Below, in pieces: positions 1 through 8,257 of a stretch of DNA of 64,000 nucleotides. The stretch is taken from NCBI RefSeq assembly GCF_016744175.1, contig NZ_JADGEV010000007.1:1-64000 (forward strand), read 5' to 3'. Both the position numbers and the translations under genes were made by a program. This DNA comes from Neptunomonas sp. (GTDB taxonomy: Bacteria > Pseudomonadota > Gammaproteobacteria > Pseudomonadales > Balneatricaceae). Position 1 is the first letter of the stretch. Each line of letters begins with the position of its first letter. The notes under the pieces are model-generated. The model did not search any database. It was not told the origin of the DNA and saw only the letters and a list, made by a program, of their open reading frames with translations.

Positions 1-86
1 ACCGTTTGGAATACTTACATAAACTGGGCATGGCTTATGTTAATGCCGATGTGGACGCGTCATGCCTCGACCTAGTGGCTGACTAA
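1..86 (+). CDS. C-terminal end of a gene entering from the left edge
   Basis: One frame stays open from base 3 to a TAA at 84-86 and encodes about 27 residues ending CLDLVAD. A hairpin with a T-tract lies about 55 bases downstream, as expected at the end of a plus-strand transcription unit. The fragment is too short to assign to a family. It could also be a chance open frame, although the terminator behind it favours a real gene end. Confidence 0.45.
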   Translation, partial: RLEYLHKLGMAYVNADVDASCLDLVAD

Positions 87-135
87 TTGTCTTTCCAGAA
101 GAAGAATTACATATATGCTTATCCGAGCCAAGATA

Positions 136-168
136 ATAAAAAAGGACGCCTAGACGTCCTTTTTTTAT
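136..168 (+). terminator. Rho-independent terminator
   Basis: Arms AAGGACG (142-148) and CGTCCTT (155-161) flank a six-base loop and are followed by a run of T residues. A-richness on the other side would let it work on both strands. It closes the partial gene at the left edge. Confidence 0.8.
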
Positions 169-350
169 TCGCTAGGCTATTACGCCTTTGAGATGCCGTT
201 AGTTGAAAATAGAAAAATCAACCTCTTATCTCAAAGAAAGCGCTTTGCATTCTTAATATTCAACTCTACTATATTTTTAAATATCAGATATTTTGACACC
301 TCATTCTTGTTAGTTATTTTATTATTGAATATTTTAATTTACCCATAATA

Positions 351-1202
351 ATGGACAATCATGAAATACCTAAAGCCCTATACACTTATCCAGGGATAAA
401 TATAATATTGCATGATGACCAGTCATGCATATTATTTAAAAAATTAACAAGTAACCTATTAAACCAAGAAAAAATAGCAACGTCTCACTGCTTTATGTAT
501 GTCTTGAGAGGAAAAGTAAAAGTACAAACTAATGAAGGAAACGCTATAACCACCCAGTCTGGCGAAATGCTGTTTATGCCTAGAGATACTTACCTTATTT
601 CTGATTTTGTTACCATAAATAATGATATTGAGCTCTATTTTATTTTTATTGAGCACAGCATATTCGATCTGTTTTTGAGAAAAAAAGTTGAAAGTAGTAA
701 AAAGGAAATATCAATAGCACCAACTATTTGCAAACTACACACAAGCGTAAATATAAGCTGTTATTTTAACGCGTTAAAAGAGGTTTACTCAGGTTCAGAA
801 AATAATCGAGAGATTCTAAAAATCAAGATACTGGAGTTCTTACATCTCATCAGCATAGATAATCGTAGCAACATTATCGAAACGCTTTATATGTCTGAGC
901 AATACAAAAGAAAACGCAATATCACTTCTCTCATGCTCGAAAATTACAACAAAAACCTTACCATTGCAGACTTTGCCAACCTGAGTGGTCGAAGCTTATC
1001 AACATTTAACCGAGATTTTAAAGGAGAATATGGAAAACCTCCTAAACAATGGTTAATAGATAAAAAGATGTCGGAGGCAAGAAAGCTCTTAGATAATGGT
1101 TCAAACGTAACAAACTGCGCGCTTGAAGTTGGTTATAGCAATGTGTCACATTTCATTAAAGCCTATAGAAAAATCTATGGAAAAACTCCAAAACAAATAT
1201 AA
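351..1202 (+). CDS. AraC-family transcriptional regulator
   Basis: This 283-residue protein has a cupin-like sensing half (about residues 1-160) and a C-terminal pair of helix-turn-helix motifs (about 185-283). The second motif carries the family signature around NCALEVGYSNVSHFIKAYRK and ends with YGKTPKQI. The ligand is unknown. The gene is visibly richer in A+T than the rest of the window and uses many AAA, ATA and AAT codons, which suggests recent acquisition. No strong ribosome-binding site precedes the ATG. A short reading frame and a monooxygenase gene follow on the same strand and are plausible targets, but that is inference. Confidence 0.88.
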   Translation: MDNHEIPKALYTYPGINIILHDDQSCILFKKLTSNLLNQEKIATSHCFMYVLRGKVKVQTNEGNAITTQSGEMLFMPRDTYLISDFVTINNDIELYFIFIEHSIFDLFLRKKVESSKKEISIAPTICKLHTSVNISCYFNALKEVYSGSENNREILKIKILEFLHLISIDNRSNIIETLYMSEQYKRKRNITSLMLENYNKNLTIADFANLSGRSLSTFNRDFKGEYGKPPKQWLIDKKMSEARKLLDNGSNVTNCALEVGYSNVSHFIKAYRKIYGKTPKQI

Positions 1203-1222
1203 ATAGCTAGTTTTGACAGAAA

Positions 1223-1315
1223 ATGAATACTTTTGACTTTTTAGGAGTAGAGGCGTTTTTAAAAAAACATATGATGATGCCTTTAATTGCTGTTACAAAA
1301 AGGGAAATAAAATGA
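1223..1315 (+). CDS. possible 30-residue leader peptide or gene remnant
   Basis: An ATG at 1223 opens a 30-codon frame that ends in TGA at 1313-1315 and overlaps the ATG of the next gene by four bases (ATGA). The peptide begins MNTFDFLGVEAF and is hydrophobic then basic. The ATGA overlap is typical of translational coupling, but the upstream ribosome-binding site is weak and the next gene has its own good one. The peptide resembles no family I recognise. It may be a chance frame or the remnant of a longer gene. Confidence 0.25.
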   Translation: MNTFDFLGVEAFLKKHMMMPLIAVTKREIK

Positions 1316-1617
1316 GTATTACTGTCATACTGGAAGCCGACGTAAAGCTAGAGGGGAAGTCAAAATTACTAAGTCTATTAACTAAGAATTTACCCGATAC
1401 TAAAATTTATAAAGGATTCATTAGCATCTCCATTCATAGTGAACAAAATACTAATCAAGTAATTTTCTATGAAAAATGGCAATCCATCGATGATTATCAT
1501 GCTTATTTGAATTGGAGAACTGAAACTGGGTTAATGAAGGAATTAGCAGCTACTTTAAATTCGTCGCCCACAATTCGATACTTTAATACTGAAGTTATTG
1601 ATGGAATTTCAGATTAA
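1312..1617 (+). CDS. antibiotic biosynthesis monooxygenase (ABM) family protein
   Basis: At 101 residues this matches the ABM / quinol-monooxygenase fold, a small ferredoxin-like dimer. The family pattern is visible: a first strand SITVILEADV, a central FISISIHSEQ, the strand with VIFYEKWQS, a DYHAYLNWRTETG helix and a final strand. Members oxidise quinols or act on small reactive molecules without a cofactor; the substrate here cannot be told. AAGGG lies just upstream of the ATG. Like the preceding AraC gene it is A+T-rich, so the two may have arrived together. Confidence 0.75.
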   Translation: MSITVILEADVKLEGKSKLLSLLTKNLPDTKIYKGFISISIHSEQNTNQVIFYEKWQSIDDYHAYLNWRTETGLMKELAATLNSSPTIRYFNTEVIDGISD

Positions 1618-1767
1618 ATAAGTCATGAAATCATACGGGCAGTACTGAATACAGAGAACCGCTCACTTCGCTCAAGTATAGTCCATTCATTAACGCCTCT
1701 AAATGAAGCGTTAATGTCTACATTAAGCAAAACCTGTTTAATTACTTAGACCTGCTCTATGCTAGAT

Positions 1768-2226
1768 TTATGCGCTTGTTGAGCGACCAACAACCATAAA
1801 CACACCTACTCCCATTAGGGCTAAGCCTATCAGCCGCTTAGGTGTTAGGGAATACTGCAGCGCACCTACAAGCCCATAATGGTCGATAAAGCTCATAGCC
1901 ACTAGCTGACCAAGCAATACAAATGAAACCGCATTAGAAATGCCAAAATGAGGTGCGACACTTGTAATACTTAAAATATAAAACATGACAAAAAATCCGC
2001 CAAAGTATAAATACCATGGAATATTTGCTTTATATAGCCCAGTAGATACGCCCTCTACTGCGAAAAGATACGTAACCGAAACAGCCAACCCAACTATAAA
2101 TAATATTGTAGCTGCCAATGCAGGACTTTGAAGCTTAGCGCCCAAGCCACCATTTAACGCAGCCATCAAAGGAATGCCAAGACCTGCAACGAACATAATT
2201 GATGCGTAAAAAAAAGTACTATTCAC
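1768..2226 (-). CDS. DMT-family (YdcZ/DUF606) inner-membrane transporter
   Basis: This 152-residue protein is almost entirely hydrophobic, with about five membrane segments and the YdcZ opening pattern (FVAGLGIPLMAALNGGLGAK). YdcZ proteins are half-size members of the drug/metabolite transporter superfamily, roughly 150 residues long, so the gene looks intact. Translation appears to begin at a GTG (2224-2226) with GAAGGT upstream. The substrate is unknown. It is separated by about 100 bases from the tautomerase gene on the same strand and may be read with it. Confidence 0.8.
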   Translation of the reverse strand: MNSTFFYASIMFVAGLGIPLMAALNGGLGAKLQSPALAATILFIVGLAVSVTYLFAVEGVSTGLYKANIPWYLYFGGFFVMFYILSITSVAPHFGISNAVSFVLLGQLVAMSFIDHYGLVGALQYSLTPKRLIGLALMGVGVFMVVGRSTSA

Positions 2227-2324
2227 ATTTATACCTTCATATTTACTGAATGTTTTTGGGGAGCAAAATGCAGATAGCTACAACTAAGCTCCCCGAGAAG
2301 ACCGTAATAAGATGCCCTCTATGT

Positions 2325-2525
2325 TTAAGCTAATTGGCGTAGTTTCGTTACTTGATCGAAACCAATGCCCCAATTATCGGTACTCACTTCATCAATCACC
2401 ACAAAGGTAGTTGTCGGATTTTTGTTTAACACGTCCACTAGCAATTGGGTGGTACCTCGTATGAGAGCCTGTTTCTGTTCTTGAGTGACATTTTCATCGG
2501 TTATTTTAATATTTACGTATGGCAT
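2325..2525 (-). CDS. 4-oxalocrotonate tautomerase family protein
   Basis: The 66-residue length is typical of the 4-OT family. The sequence begins MPYVNIKITDENVTQEQK, so removal of the first Met would expose Pro1, the catalytic base. The later segment TTFVVIDEVSTDNWGIG has the usual strand pattern with a conserved Trp. Such enzymes interconvert enol and keto forms of small acids, or in some subgroups dehalogenate or degrade aromatic breakdown products. It lies near an NTF2-like protein, a glutathione transferase and a LysR regulator, so it may belong to a small detoxification module. Confidence 0.88.
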   Translation of the reverse strand: MPYVNIKITDENVTQEQKQALIRGTTQLLVDVLNKNPTTTFVVIDEVSTDNWGIGFDQVTKLRQLA

Positions 2526-2745
2526 AATTTTTCTCTTATATTAGTGAGTTAGCTTGCAACAGCAAAGCTAAACTGTTGTTTTGCAGTCAGTCCTATTATT
2601 GTCTTCTCAAAACATTCAACCGAATGAGAGCCGGCGATCAATAAAAATATAAGCAACTCATTCATAGCCTGTTATAGGTTTGTTTACCCTATTGGGCACC
2701 AAGAACACACCACATCGTGGATCATTTCTATCTTTAGTATTTTCA

Positions 2746-3138
2746 TCAATGGCCTTCCCGTAAATCAGAGTACATTTTATTGACGATTAACCAGCGCCCG
2801 TTCTCCTTAAGAAGGCTCAGAAAATCTATATAAAAGTGATCAAATAACGGGCATTCCAGCTTTACCATTGCTTGATCTTTGATTACTTCAATGGACAGTA
2901 GTTTAAAATCATAAGCCTGTCCTTGCTGGTTAGGTATTGGTCGATTAGCAACAGCGTCGAGCCATTGCTCAAGACTACGTCGTAAACTAGGCGCGTTAAG
3001 ATACGCATCCGGATGGAAAATGGCTCTCAATTTCGATACCTCGCCATAGTGCAAGCCATCAAAATAGTCTCGAACTAAACTCATTATTAATTCAAATTCA
3101 TTTGAGCCAAAATCACCGCTATATGTCGCATTTTTCAT
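2746..3138 (-). CDS. NTF2-like / putative lumazine-binding family protein
   Basis: This 130-residue protein fits the NTF2-like cone fold: an N-terminal helix (SLVRDYFDGLHYGEVSKL), the FHPDAYL segment, then strands ending in ENGRWLIVNKMYSDL. Many such proteins in small operons are of the PF12893 type with no proven reaction. I start at the ATG at 3138, because GAGGGAA sits just upstream; a longer frame to 3189 has no such site. It follows the glutathione transferase gene on the same strand by about 50 bases and is probably co-transcribed with it. Confidence 0.75.
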   Translation of the reverse strand: MKNATYSGDFGSNEFELIMSLVRDYFDGLHYGEVSKLRAIFHPDAYLNAPSLRRSLEQWLDAVANRPIPNQQGQAYDFKLLSIEVIKDQAMVKLECPLFDHFYIDFLSLLKENGRWLIVNKMYSDLREGH

Positions 3139-3188
3139 GCAAGCTTCCCTCTCCCATAGATAATATTGAGCCACCGCAGACGGTAGCA

Positions 3189-3797
3189 CTACGCAGCTGA
3201 TTGACGCTGTTCAGCACTAAGAGCACGTTGAAAGCTCGGCATTTCAAGTACGGCATCCAACATTTTTATGGTGTTGTTTCCCATTGAAATGTCTACAGGA
3301 AAACTTGCCCCCCAACGTGAATACACAGTCAGCATAATATCCGCGGCTGAAGGCTGGTCACCGCCAAGGAAGTCTTGCCCAACAAGCTGTTGCTCTACGA
3401 CCTGCCATAGACGGGTAATAGCTTGGGCTGCTGTATCAAAGGATGACTGTTTAGCCTTCTCATCAGCAATGTTCTGAGCAATAAAAAATAAACGACTATA
3501 GGCAGGATGCATTGTGGCATTGGCAAACATGATATTTTGAATGGCTTGCTCACGCCCTCGTCCAGTGGCAGGCAGCATGCTGCTCTGATGTTTATTGAGC
3601 AGATATAACATCACAGCGGCTCCTTCCAAAAGTGTTTTTCCGTTATCGACAAGTACTGGAACCATACCCGCGGGATTGATAGCGCTAAAATCACTCACTT
3701 GCTGCTTGTCGATAATGTCCACCGATTGGCCCAGCTCGTGAATAACCACTTGAGTTGCTAGAGAACAGGCCCCAGGAAAGTAATATAACGTGTACAT
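3189..3797 (-). CDS. glutathione S-transferase family protein
   Basis: This 202-residue protein has a thioredoxin-like N-terminal domain with YYFPGACSLATQVVIHELG, which places the bacterial-type Ser/Cys of the active site at residues 10-12. The conserved cis-Pro region GMVPVLVDNGKTLLEGAAVMLYL follows, then an all-helical C-terminal domain with PSAADIMLTVYSRW. It probably conjugates or reduces electrophiles with glutathione in the cytoplasm. GAGGATAA precedes the ATG. It is transcribed away from a LysR regulator across a 184-base gap that holds a likely operator, a common arrangement for an inducible detoxification gene. Confidence 0.88.
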   Translation of the reverse strand: MYTLYYFPGACSLATQVVIHELGQSVDIIDKQQVSDFSAINPAGMVPVLVDNGKTLLEGAAVMLYLLNKHQSSMLPATGRGREQAIQNIMFANATMHPAYSRLFFIAQNIADEKAKQSSFDTAAQAITRLWQVVEQQLVGQDFLGGDQPSAADIMLTVYSRWGASFPVDISMGNNTIKMLDAVLEMPSFQRALSAEQRQSAA

Positions 3798-3923
3798 AGT
3801 ATTATCCTCATTATTGTTTAAATGGTTTAGCTAATTGCGTGCCGCTTGAAAGATGAGTAACGACAACAAGGAGGAGTTTGATCTTTATTTTTGTCTACAT
3901 ATATAGCTATAATTAAAACCTAC

Positions 3924-3942
3924 TGTTTCCATAATAGAAACA
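3924..3942. promoter_or_regulatory. candidate LysR operator between GST and LysR genes
   Basis: TGTTTC (3924-3929) and GAAACA (3937-3942) form a perfect inverted repeat around an A+T-rich centre, about 40 bases before the LysR start codon. It fits the T-N11-A architecture of LysR-family binding sites and lies in the shared divergent region. Function is inferred from position and symmetry only. Confidence 0.5.
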
Positions 3943-3981
3943 AACTTTTGCTTATCATTACTTCATTGGATACTACCTTCT

Positions 3982-4857
3982 ATGGACAAACTACGGGCGC
4001 TGCAACTATTCATACGTCTGGCTGATTTGGGTAGCTTTACACGTGTTGCAGAGCAAACAAATACATCTAAATCCATGATAAGTAAGGAGATTAGCCGTCT
4101 TGAAGACTCACTAGGCGCTCGCTTATTGCATCGCTCTACACGCAATGTCCAGCTGACCCATGTAGGTGTGGGTTATTTGCAACGAGCAAGGGAAATACTA
4201 GAAAAGCTAGATGAAGCAGACAACTTTGTGCAAGACCTTCAGCAGAACCCACGCGGCAAATTAAAAATCAACGCTCCTATGGCACTTGGAATCATCGATT
4301 TATCTACGTTGTTTGCCGATTTTATGCAGGCTTACCCGGACATTGAGCTAGATATTCATCTAGGAGATGAAAGTGTAGATCTGGTTGAACAAGGTTTTGA
4401 TCTAGGCTTTCGAGCCTCCAGCCTACCAATCGATACGAATTATGTCGGCCGCCCACTGACCTGTTTCAAATATCGCGTATGTGTAGGGTCTGAATATTTA
4501 AAGAACCACCCTGCTATTAACTTGCCACAAGACCTTAAAGAGCATAATTGCTTCGTATACAGTTATTTCCAAGGGAAAAATGTTTGGCCTATTGAAGACG
4601 GTATTGCCATTAAAGGGACATTACGGGTTAACAGTACGGTTTTTATGATGGAAGCCATTAAACGCAATCAAGGCATTGGACTAATTCCAGACTTTGTTTG
4701 CCGTGAAGCACTTGAAAAGGGAGAAGTTATTGAAGTTTTAGAAAAGTCAAAGAAGCCCAATCTTACGCTTTACGCCTTGTACCCTGCACGACATTTTGTC
4801 CCCTCTAAACTGGTGCAATGCGTAGAGTTTCTTGAGCAGTGGTTTGCTAATAAATAA
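3982..4857 (+). CDS. LysR-family transcriptional regulator
   Basis: This 291-residue protein begins MDKLRALQLFIRLADLGSF and has an N-terminal winged helix (about residues 1-60, with the recognition segment TSKSMISKEISRLEDSLG) and a C-terminal periplasmic-binding-like effector domain (about 90-290). The opening resembles the subgroup that controls neighbouring redox genes. It is divergent from the glutathione transferase gene, and the palindrome in the gap is a good operator candidate. The inducer cannot be read from sequence. Confidence 0.92.
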   Translation: MDKLRALQLFIRLADLGSFTRVAEQTNTSKSMISKEISRLEDSLGARLLHRSTRNVQLTHVGVGYLQRAREILEKLDEADNFVQDLQQNPRGKLKINAPMALGIIDLSTLFADFMQAYPDIELDIHLGDESVDLVEQGFDLGFRASSLPIDTNYVGRPLTCFKYRVCVGSEYLKNHPAINLPQDLKEHNCFVYSYFQGKNVWPIEDGIAIKGTLRVNSTVFMMEAIKRNQGIGLIPDFVCREALEKGEVIEVLEKSKKPNLTLYALYPARHFVPSKLVQCVEFLEQWFANK

Positions 4858-4936
4858 CTTACATTAAATCAATACTATAAATTATCGATCGCCAATGAAG
4901 CGCAGCAGAACGCACTGCATTTGTGAGTGCCCTTTA

Positions 4937-5323
4937 TTATGATGGTTCACTCGTCCATTGAATTGTGACCTTTCTTTTCCCCCACTCTTTGGCTTTCTTG
5001 ATATCTTTACCCATATAGATATCTATCTTTTGTTTCCATCTCTTATTCATTTTATCAAGCACCTTATATTTCCCCTCCATCCCCTCAATGGACACCTCAA
5101 CACCATGAGTGAGCCCAATTTTAATGAGATCCCTTGAAACCGCGATTGACTTCATCCCTGGCTTAAGGGTGTCTCCCCATGCTGCAAGCGAAGGCGTAGA
5201 GTCTGTTTCTTGGGGGCTTGAGGTATATGCCGTAGCGGTCACCTCTAAAGAATTGACCTTATCAGCACACCCACACAATAAAGGTATTACAGCCAGAACT
5301 ATAAAATGACTAAATTTTCTCAT
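4937..5323 (-). CDS. 3D-domain lipoprotein
   Basis: This 128-residue protein starts with a lipoprotein signal (hydrophobic core FIVLAVIPL, lipobox LCGC, Cys at about 19). The mature part carries a 3D-type double-psi beta-barrel: VTATAYTSSPQETDSTPS, AAWGDTLKPGMKSIAVSRDL, a GYKV-like stretch and DKMNKRWKQKIDIYMG. The acidic residues of these segments correspond to the three Asp after which the family is named; related domains occur in lytic transglycosylases and MltA. It probably sits in the envelope and may act on peptidoglycan, but a catalytic role is not shown. Confidence 0.75.
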   Translation of the reverse strand: MRKFSHFIVLAVIPLLCGCADKVNSLEVTATAYTSSPQETDSTPSLAAWGDTLKPGMKSIAVSRDLIKIGLTHGVEVSIEGMEGKYKVLDKMNKRWKQKIDIYMGKDIKKAKEWGKRKVTIQWTSEPS

Positions 5324-5814
5324 TGTTTACACGCAGCAGATTTTTCATAGACATAATGCTCTCGACTTATTACGAGCCTTCAGTTTAGTGGGTTAACTGC
5401 AAGCCGAAGCGATACTGTACCTGTTACCAATACAAATAGAGATCAAGAGAATTAACAGTAGCATAACTTTTATTGGCTCAGACAATTAAACAGACTTTTT
5501 GGAAGCCACTTTTTCTGAAGATACCTGTAACGTTAAGGCCACTAATCTGGGCCGGTAGCCTAGAAAAAACGACCGATACACAGTGAGTAATCCACAATTA
5601 ACTTCATAAAAACCACCGACATTACCGGCCACATACGATATATAAATTCATCCAGTTTTTAGCAAAAGGCTTTAAAGAAAAAGCAGGTATTAGCGCAGAT
5701 GAACGTGATAATGGAAATCATACCACGTCCATTTAGGGGGTTGATAACAGTTAGCTCAATTGTGCAATAAAGCAAAACTGAGCAAACGGTTAGCCTTACC
5801 GCTTCAAATTCCGG
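5324..5814. other. 490-base region without a recognisable gene
   Basis: Neither strand carries an open frame with a convincing start. I see no tRNA, strong terminator or repeat. The A+T-rich end near 5324-5345 is the probable promoter region of the 3D-domain lipoprotein. The rest has no assigned content. Confidence 0.5.
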
Positions 5815-6027
5815 TTATGCGTCTAATATAGACTGAAGCTCTGACTCACAACGACTAACAAATTTACTGTACTGACCTTTAGTTAAAAACAGTCGATGAA
5901 TACCAGCACAGTTTTGATGGCCCTTATCCAAGTTTTTCTTTTGATCAAAACCGCAACGAATGATTTCTAAACTATCTAAATCTATTTCGATAAAGTAGCG
6001 TGTATCATCATTATGAGTCTGAACCAT
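5815..6027 (-). CDS. small hypothetical protein, 70 residues
   Basis: The predicted protein is charged and soluble, with no signal or membrane segment. It contains an acidic strand-like opening (RYFIEIDLDSLEIIRCG) and a helical end (GQYSKFVSRCESELQSIL), with Cys near residues 25, 40 and 60. GGGAG lies about nine bases before the ATG, which supports translation. It does not match a family I can name. It stands alone between a 490-base empty region and an RDD gene on the same strand. Confidence 0.6.
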   Translation of the reverse strand: MVQTHNDDTRYFIEIDLDSLEIIRCGFDQKKNLDKGHQNCAGIHRLFLTKGQYSKFVSRCESELQSILDA

Positions 6028-6138
6028 GAAGTATCTCTCCCGTTAGCTAATACCGATATTCAATTCACTATTAACCCTGAATATGCCTCGATGCTTAGCG
6101 AATTAATATGCGTAGAAGCTTCGCAATAACAGATTTTG

Positions 6139-6564
6139 TTATGCATTTACAACCTCTGTTTTAAACAAATAGTCGTGACCACACTTTTTGGCAGGCCCAA
6201 AACCAATAACGTAGTTAACGAAAGAAACCACAGTCAACCAGATGGCAACATATGAGATTAACACCGGAATTAACGTGCGCAACATAAGCACTGGAACAGC
6301 GGTAGCACCACTTATTTTAAGACCAAGCAACTTCTTCCCCACTGAGGCCTGATAATTTCGCAAGAAATGATAATTGACTAAAATGTACCCAAACAGAAAC
6401 GCCACAGCTCCAATCAAGCTAGCATACTTCGTTAAATTGATATTAATTCCCGCATCAACGACAACTAGCACCAACACGACTACTCCCAATAATAGCCCCC
6501 CCACAACTAAAGCAATAACTATATCTATTAATAGCGCTACTAATCGTTTAAACCTGAATAACAT
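6139..6564 (-). CDS. RDD-family membrane protein
   Basis: This 141-residue protein begins MLFRFKRLVALLIDIVIAL, the R..(L)D pattern of RDD proteins, followed by three to four membrane segments. A conserved stretch, NYQASVGKKLLGLKISG, lies between segments two and three, with Gly-Lys residues typical of the family. RDD proteins are of uncertain function; some are linked to transport or Na+/H+ exchange. GGGGTAAG precedes the ATG. It has no obvious functional partner, the neighbours being small hypothetical genes. Confidence 0.8.
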   Translation of the reverse strand: MLFRFKRLVALLIDIVIALVVGGLLLGVVVLVLVVVDAGININLTKYASLIGAVAFLFGYILVNYHFLRNYQASVGKKLLGLKISGATAVPVLMLRTLIPVLISYVAIWLTVVSFVNYVIGFGPAKKCGHDYLFKTEVVNA

Positions 6565-6656
6565 ACTTACCCCAAATTGACGTAGTCTTACCCAACTAAC
6601 AAGCTAAAACAGTGACGAAGGAACAAAAACCAACTGTTTTTTATTCTTATTATGTT

Positions 6657-6863
6657 TCATCGACCTCCGAAAAAAATAAGAATTAGACCAATACCAAGAG
6701 CAATAAATGGATACCTCATCTCATCCTCATAATAAGCGAAGATAGCTTGTGATATCGGTGGAAAAAAGAAATTCAATGCTACGCAAAGAAATGAAACTTG
6801 TATCCCTCTAATGACAGACCAAAACCATGCAATAAAACAAATAATTAATCCTGTTGTTTCCAT
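6657..6863 (-). CDS. small hypothetical membrane protein, 68 residues
   Basis: Two hydrophobic stretches (about residues 5-33 and 50-66) are separated by a short polar loop with YYEDEMRYP. AAGGGA stands six to seven bases ahead of the ATG, so the frame is likely translated. The segment LNFFFPPISQAIFAYYEDEM resembles the pattern of small inner-membrane proteins with a conserved Pro-Pro turn, but I cannot assign a family. It lies 92 bases from the RDD gene on the same strand. Confidence 0.6.
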   Translation of the reverse strand: METTGLIICFIAWFWSVIRGIQVSFLCVALNFFFPPISQAIFAYYEDEMRYPFIALGIGLILIFFGGR

Positions 6864-7387
6864 GTTAAATCCCTTACATTTGTATATGCGGAGGTCCGTG
6901 TATCTACCCTTACCGTTATTAATAAAAAACAGACGTGATCGTTTGAAAAGGAAGGAAAATCTTTAGCAATAGAGAGGCCTCTTCCGTGGCAAACCGCGCA
7001 TGCGTGTTAACAATTGATATACGGGGTCCGTATAACTACCCATGCCAGACATCCATCTGTCTGATTTCATTATACTTTCAACTCAGACCTTGAGACAATA
7101 CAAGCATTCATATCGTTCGAATTGATACAAAACCAGCACAAACATCATCAACGCCTAGATATACTGTATAGATAAGCACAAATCATAAGGTGGTAATTTT
7201 ACAACGCCACTACCTGCGTAGTGGTGCCATTATGCTTAGATGTAATAATATAAAAGCAGCCGTAAAGCTGCCTTTTAGATAATTAATTTGGTTCGGTAAA
7301 AAATCTATTCTGAGCTGTCGTCTTGGTCGCTCTTTAGAAACTAACAACACGAATGCACAACAATTTTCCTTTATTGCCTACATATAA
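6864..7387. other. 524-base intergenic region with two hairpins; possible small RNA
   Basis: No credible protein frame is present. Besides the direct-repeat pair, two hairpins stand out: CCACTAC/GTAGTGG (7207-7213 with 7218-7224), and GCAGC/GCTGC (7256-7260 with 7267-7271), which is flanked by AAAA and TTTT like a weak terminator. A small RNA ending near 7277 is possible. Neither strand shows a clear promoter, so this is only a suggestion. Confidence 0.3.
6893..7041. repeat. pair of 17-base direct repeats
   Basis: GGTCCGTGTATCTACCC (6893-6909) and GGTCCGTATAACTACCC (7025-7041) agree at 15 of 17 positions and are 132 bases apart on the same strand. They lie in an intergenic stretch of about 520 bases. 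They could be binding sites for one regulator or the remains of a small repeat element. Confidence 0.5.
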
Positions 7388-8257
7388 TCACTGTCGCTTA
7401 AGGGGTAAGTAAATATCAGTAATTAATTCATTCGGCGCCACTGTTCTTGGGTCATTTACGTACTCTTCAAATACCGGGGCATTTTCAGATTCTCTGCCTG
7501 AGTTAGGTAGCCACTCACCAAACAGCCATTGATAAGCGACCTGCATGTTTGAGTAAGGGCCAACATATCGAAGTACAGCGCATTCACAGCTTCCTATTGC
7601 GTACTCCGTCACGGGGTCTGAGCTCATCACATCATAGCTAGATAAAGTAGCACATGCAGCCGAGCGCAATTTCTCTTCAGGAGTTGCGTCTGGGTCATCA
7701 AAGTAAACGCCAAACGAGCGGGTCTGCTCAGAAATCAACTGCTTCATACCTAACCAAGCAAATAACTTTTCAAACGAGCCTCCTATATCCATATAAGACC
7801 CCGTGTGATCAACACCTGCTAGGGATATCGCCTCAACCTCTTTTATTTCAACCTGTAACATATCGACACCTTTAATAGAGACTAATTCTCTATCTTTTGA
7901 AAGTTTAAATATTTGATGGTTTCCCTCAACTCGATAACGAGCAGGAGGCAAACCGAGACTATCACTGAATGCTCGATTGAAAGACTGTACACTGCTATAG
8001 CCTGATGATTTTGCAATCTCTTCCACACTCTTTTGACTATTGACTAAATGGCCTGCAGCTTTATGTAAACGTAGCCTTTTAACTGTAGCGGCCAACGTTT
8101 CCCCATACATTGCTTTATACACCCTATGCCAGTGATAAGGAGATAAACAAGCAATGTCAGCTAATACGTAAAGGTCTAGCGGCTTATCCAAATGTTTATA
8201 GATATAGTCAATTACACGTTCAAAACGCTGGTGATAAAACTGCTCTTCGTTTGTCAT
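7388..8257 (-). CDS. AraC-family regulator with GyrI-like ligand domain (Rob type)
   Basis: At 289 residues the order is the reverse of most AraC proteins: two helix-turn-helix motifs come first (about residues 10-112, with SPYHWHRVYKAMYGETLA and GYSSVQSFNRAFSDSLG). A GyrI-like small-molecule-binding domain follows (about 130-288). The same order is seen in Rob and several drug-sensing activators. It probably senses an amphipathic or toxic compound and acts on distant genes, since no transporter is adjacent. It is divergent from a chemoreceptor gene across about 370 bases. Confidence 0.9.
   Translation of the reverse strand: MTNEEQFYHQRFERVIDYIYKHLDKPLDLYVLADIACLSPYHWHRVYKAMYGETLAATVKRLRLHKAAGHLVNSQKSVEEIAKSSGYSSVQSFNRAFSDSLGLPPARYRVEGNHQIFKLSKDRELVSIKGVDMLQVEIKEVEAISLAGVDHTGSYMDIGGSFEKLFAWLGMKQLISEQTRSFGVYFDDPDATPEEKLRSAACATLSSYDVMSSDPVTEYAIGSCECAVLRYVGPYSNMQVAYQWLFGEWLPNSGRESENAPVFEEYVNDPRTVAPNELITDIYLPLKRQ

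Noticed and set aside
2258..2294. GGGGAGC/GCTCCCC inverted repeat between the tautomerase and DMT genes
   Set aside because: The arms are 23 bases apart and no U-run follows on either strand, so it is a poor terminator. It may be chance.
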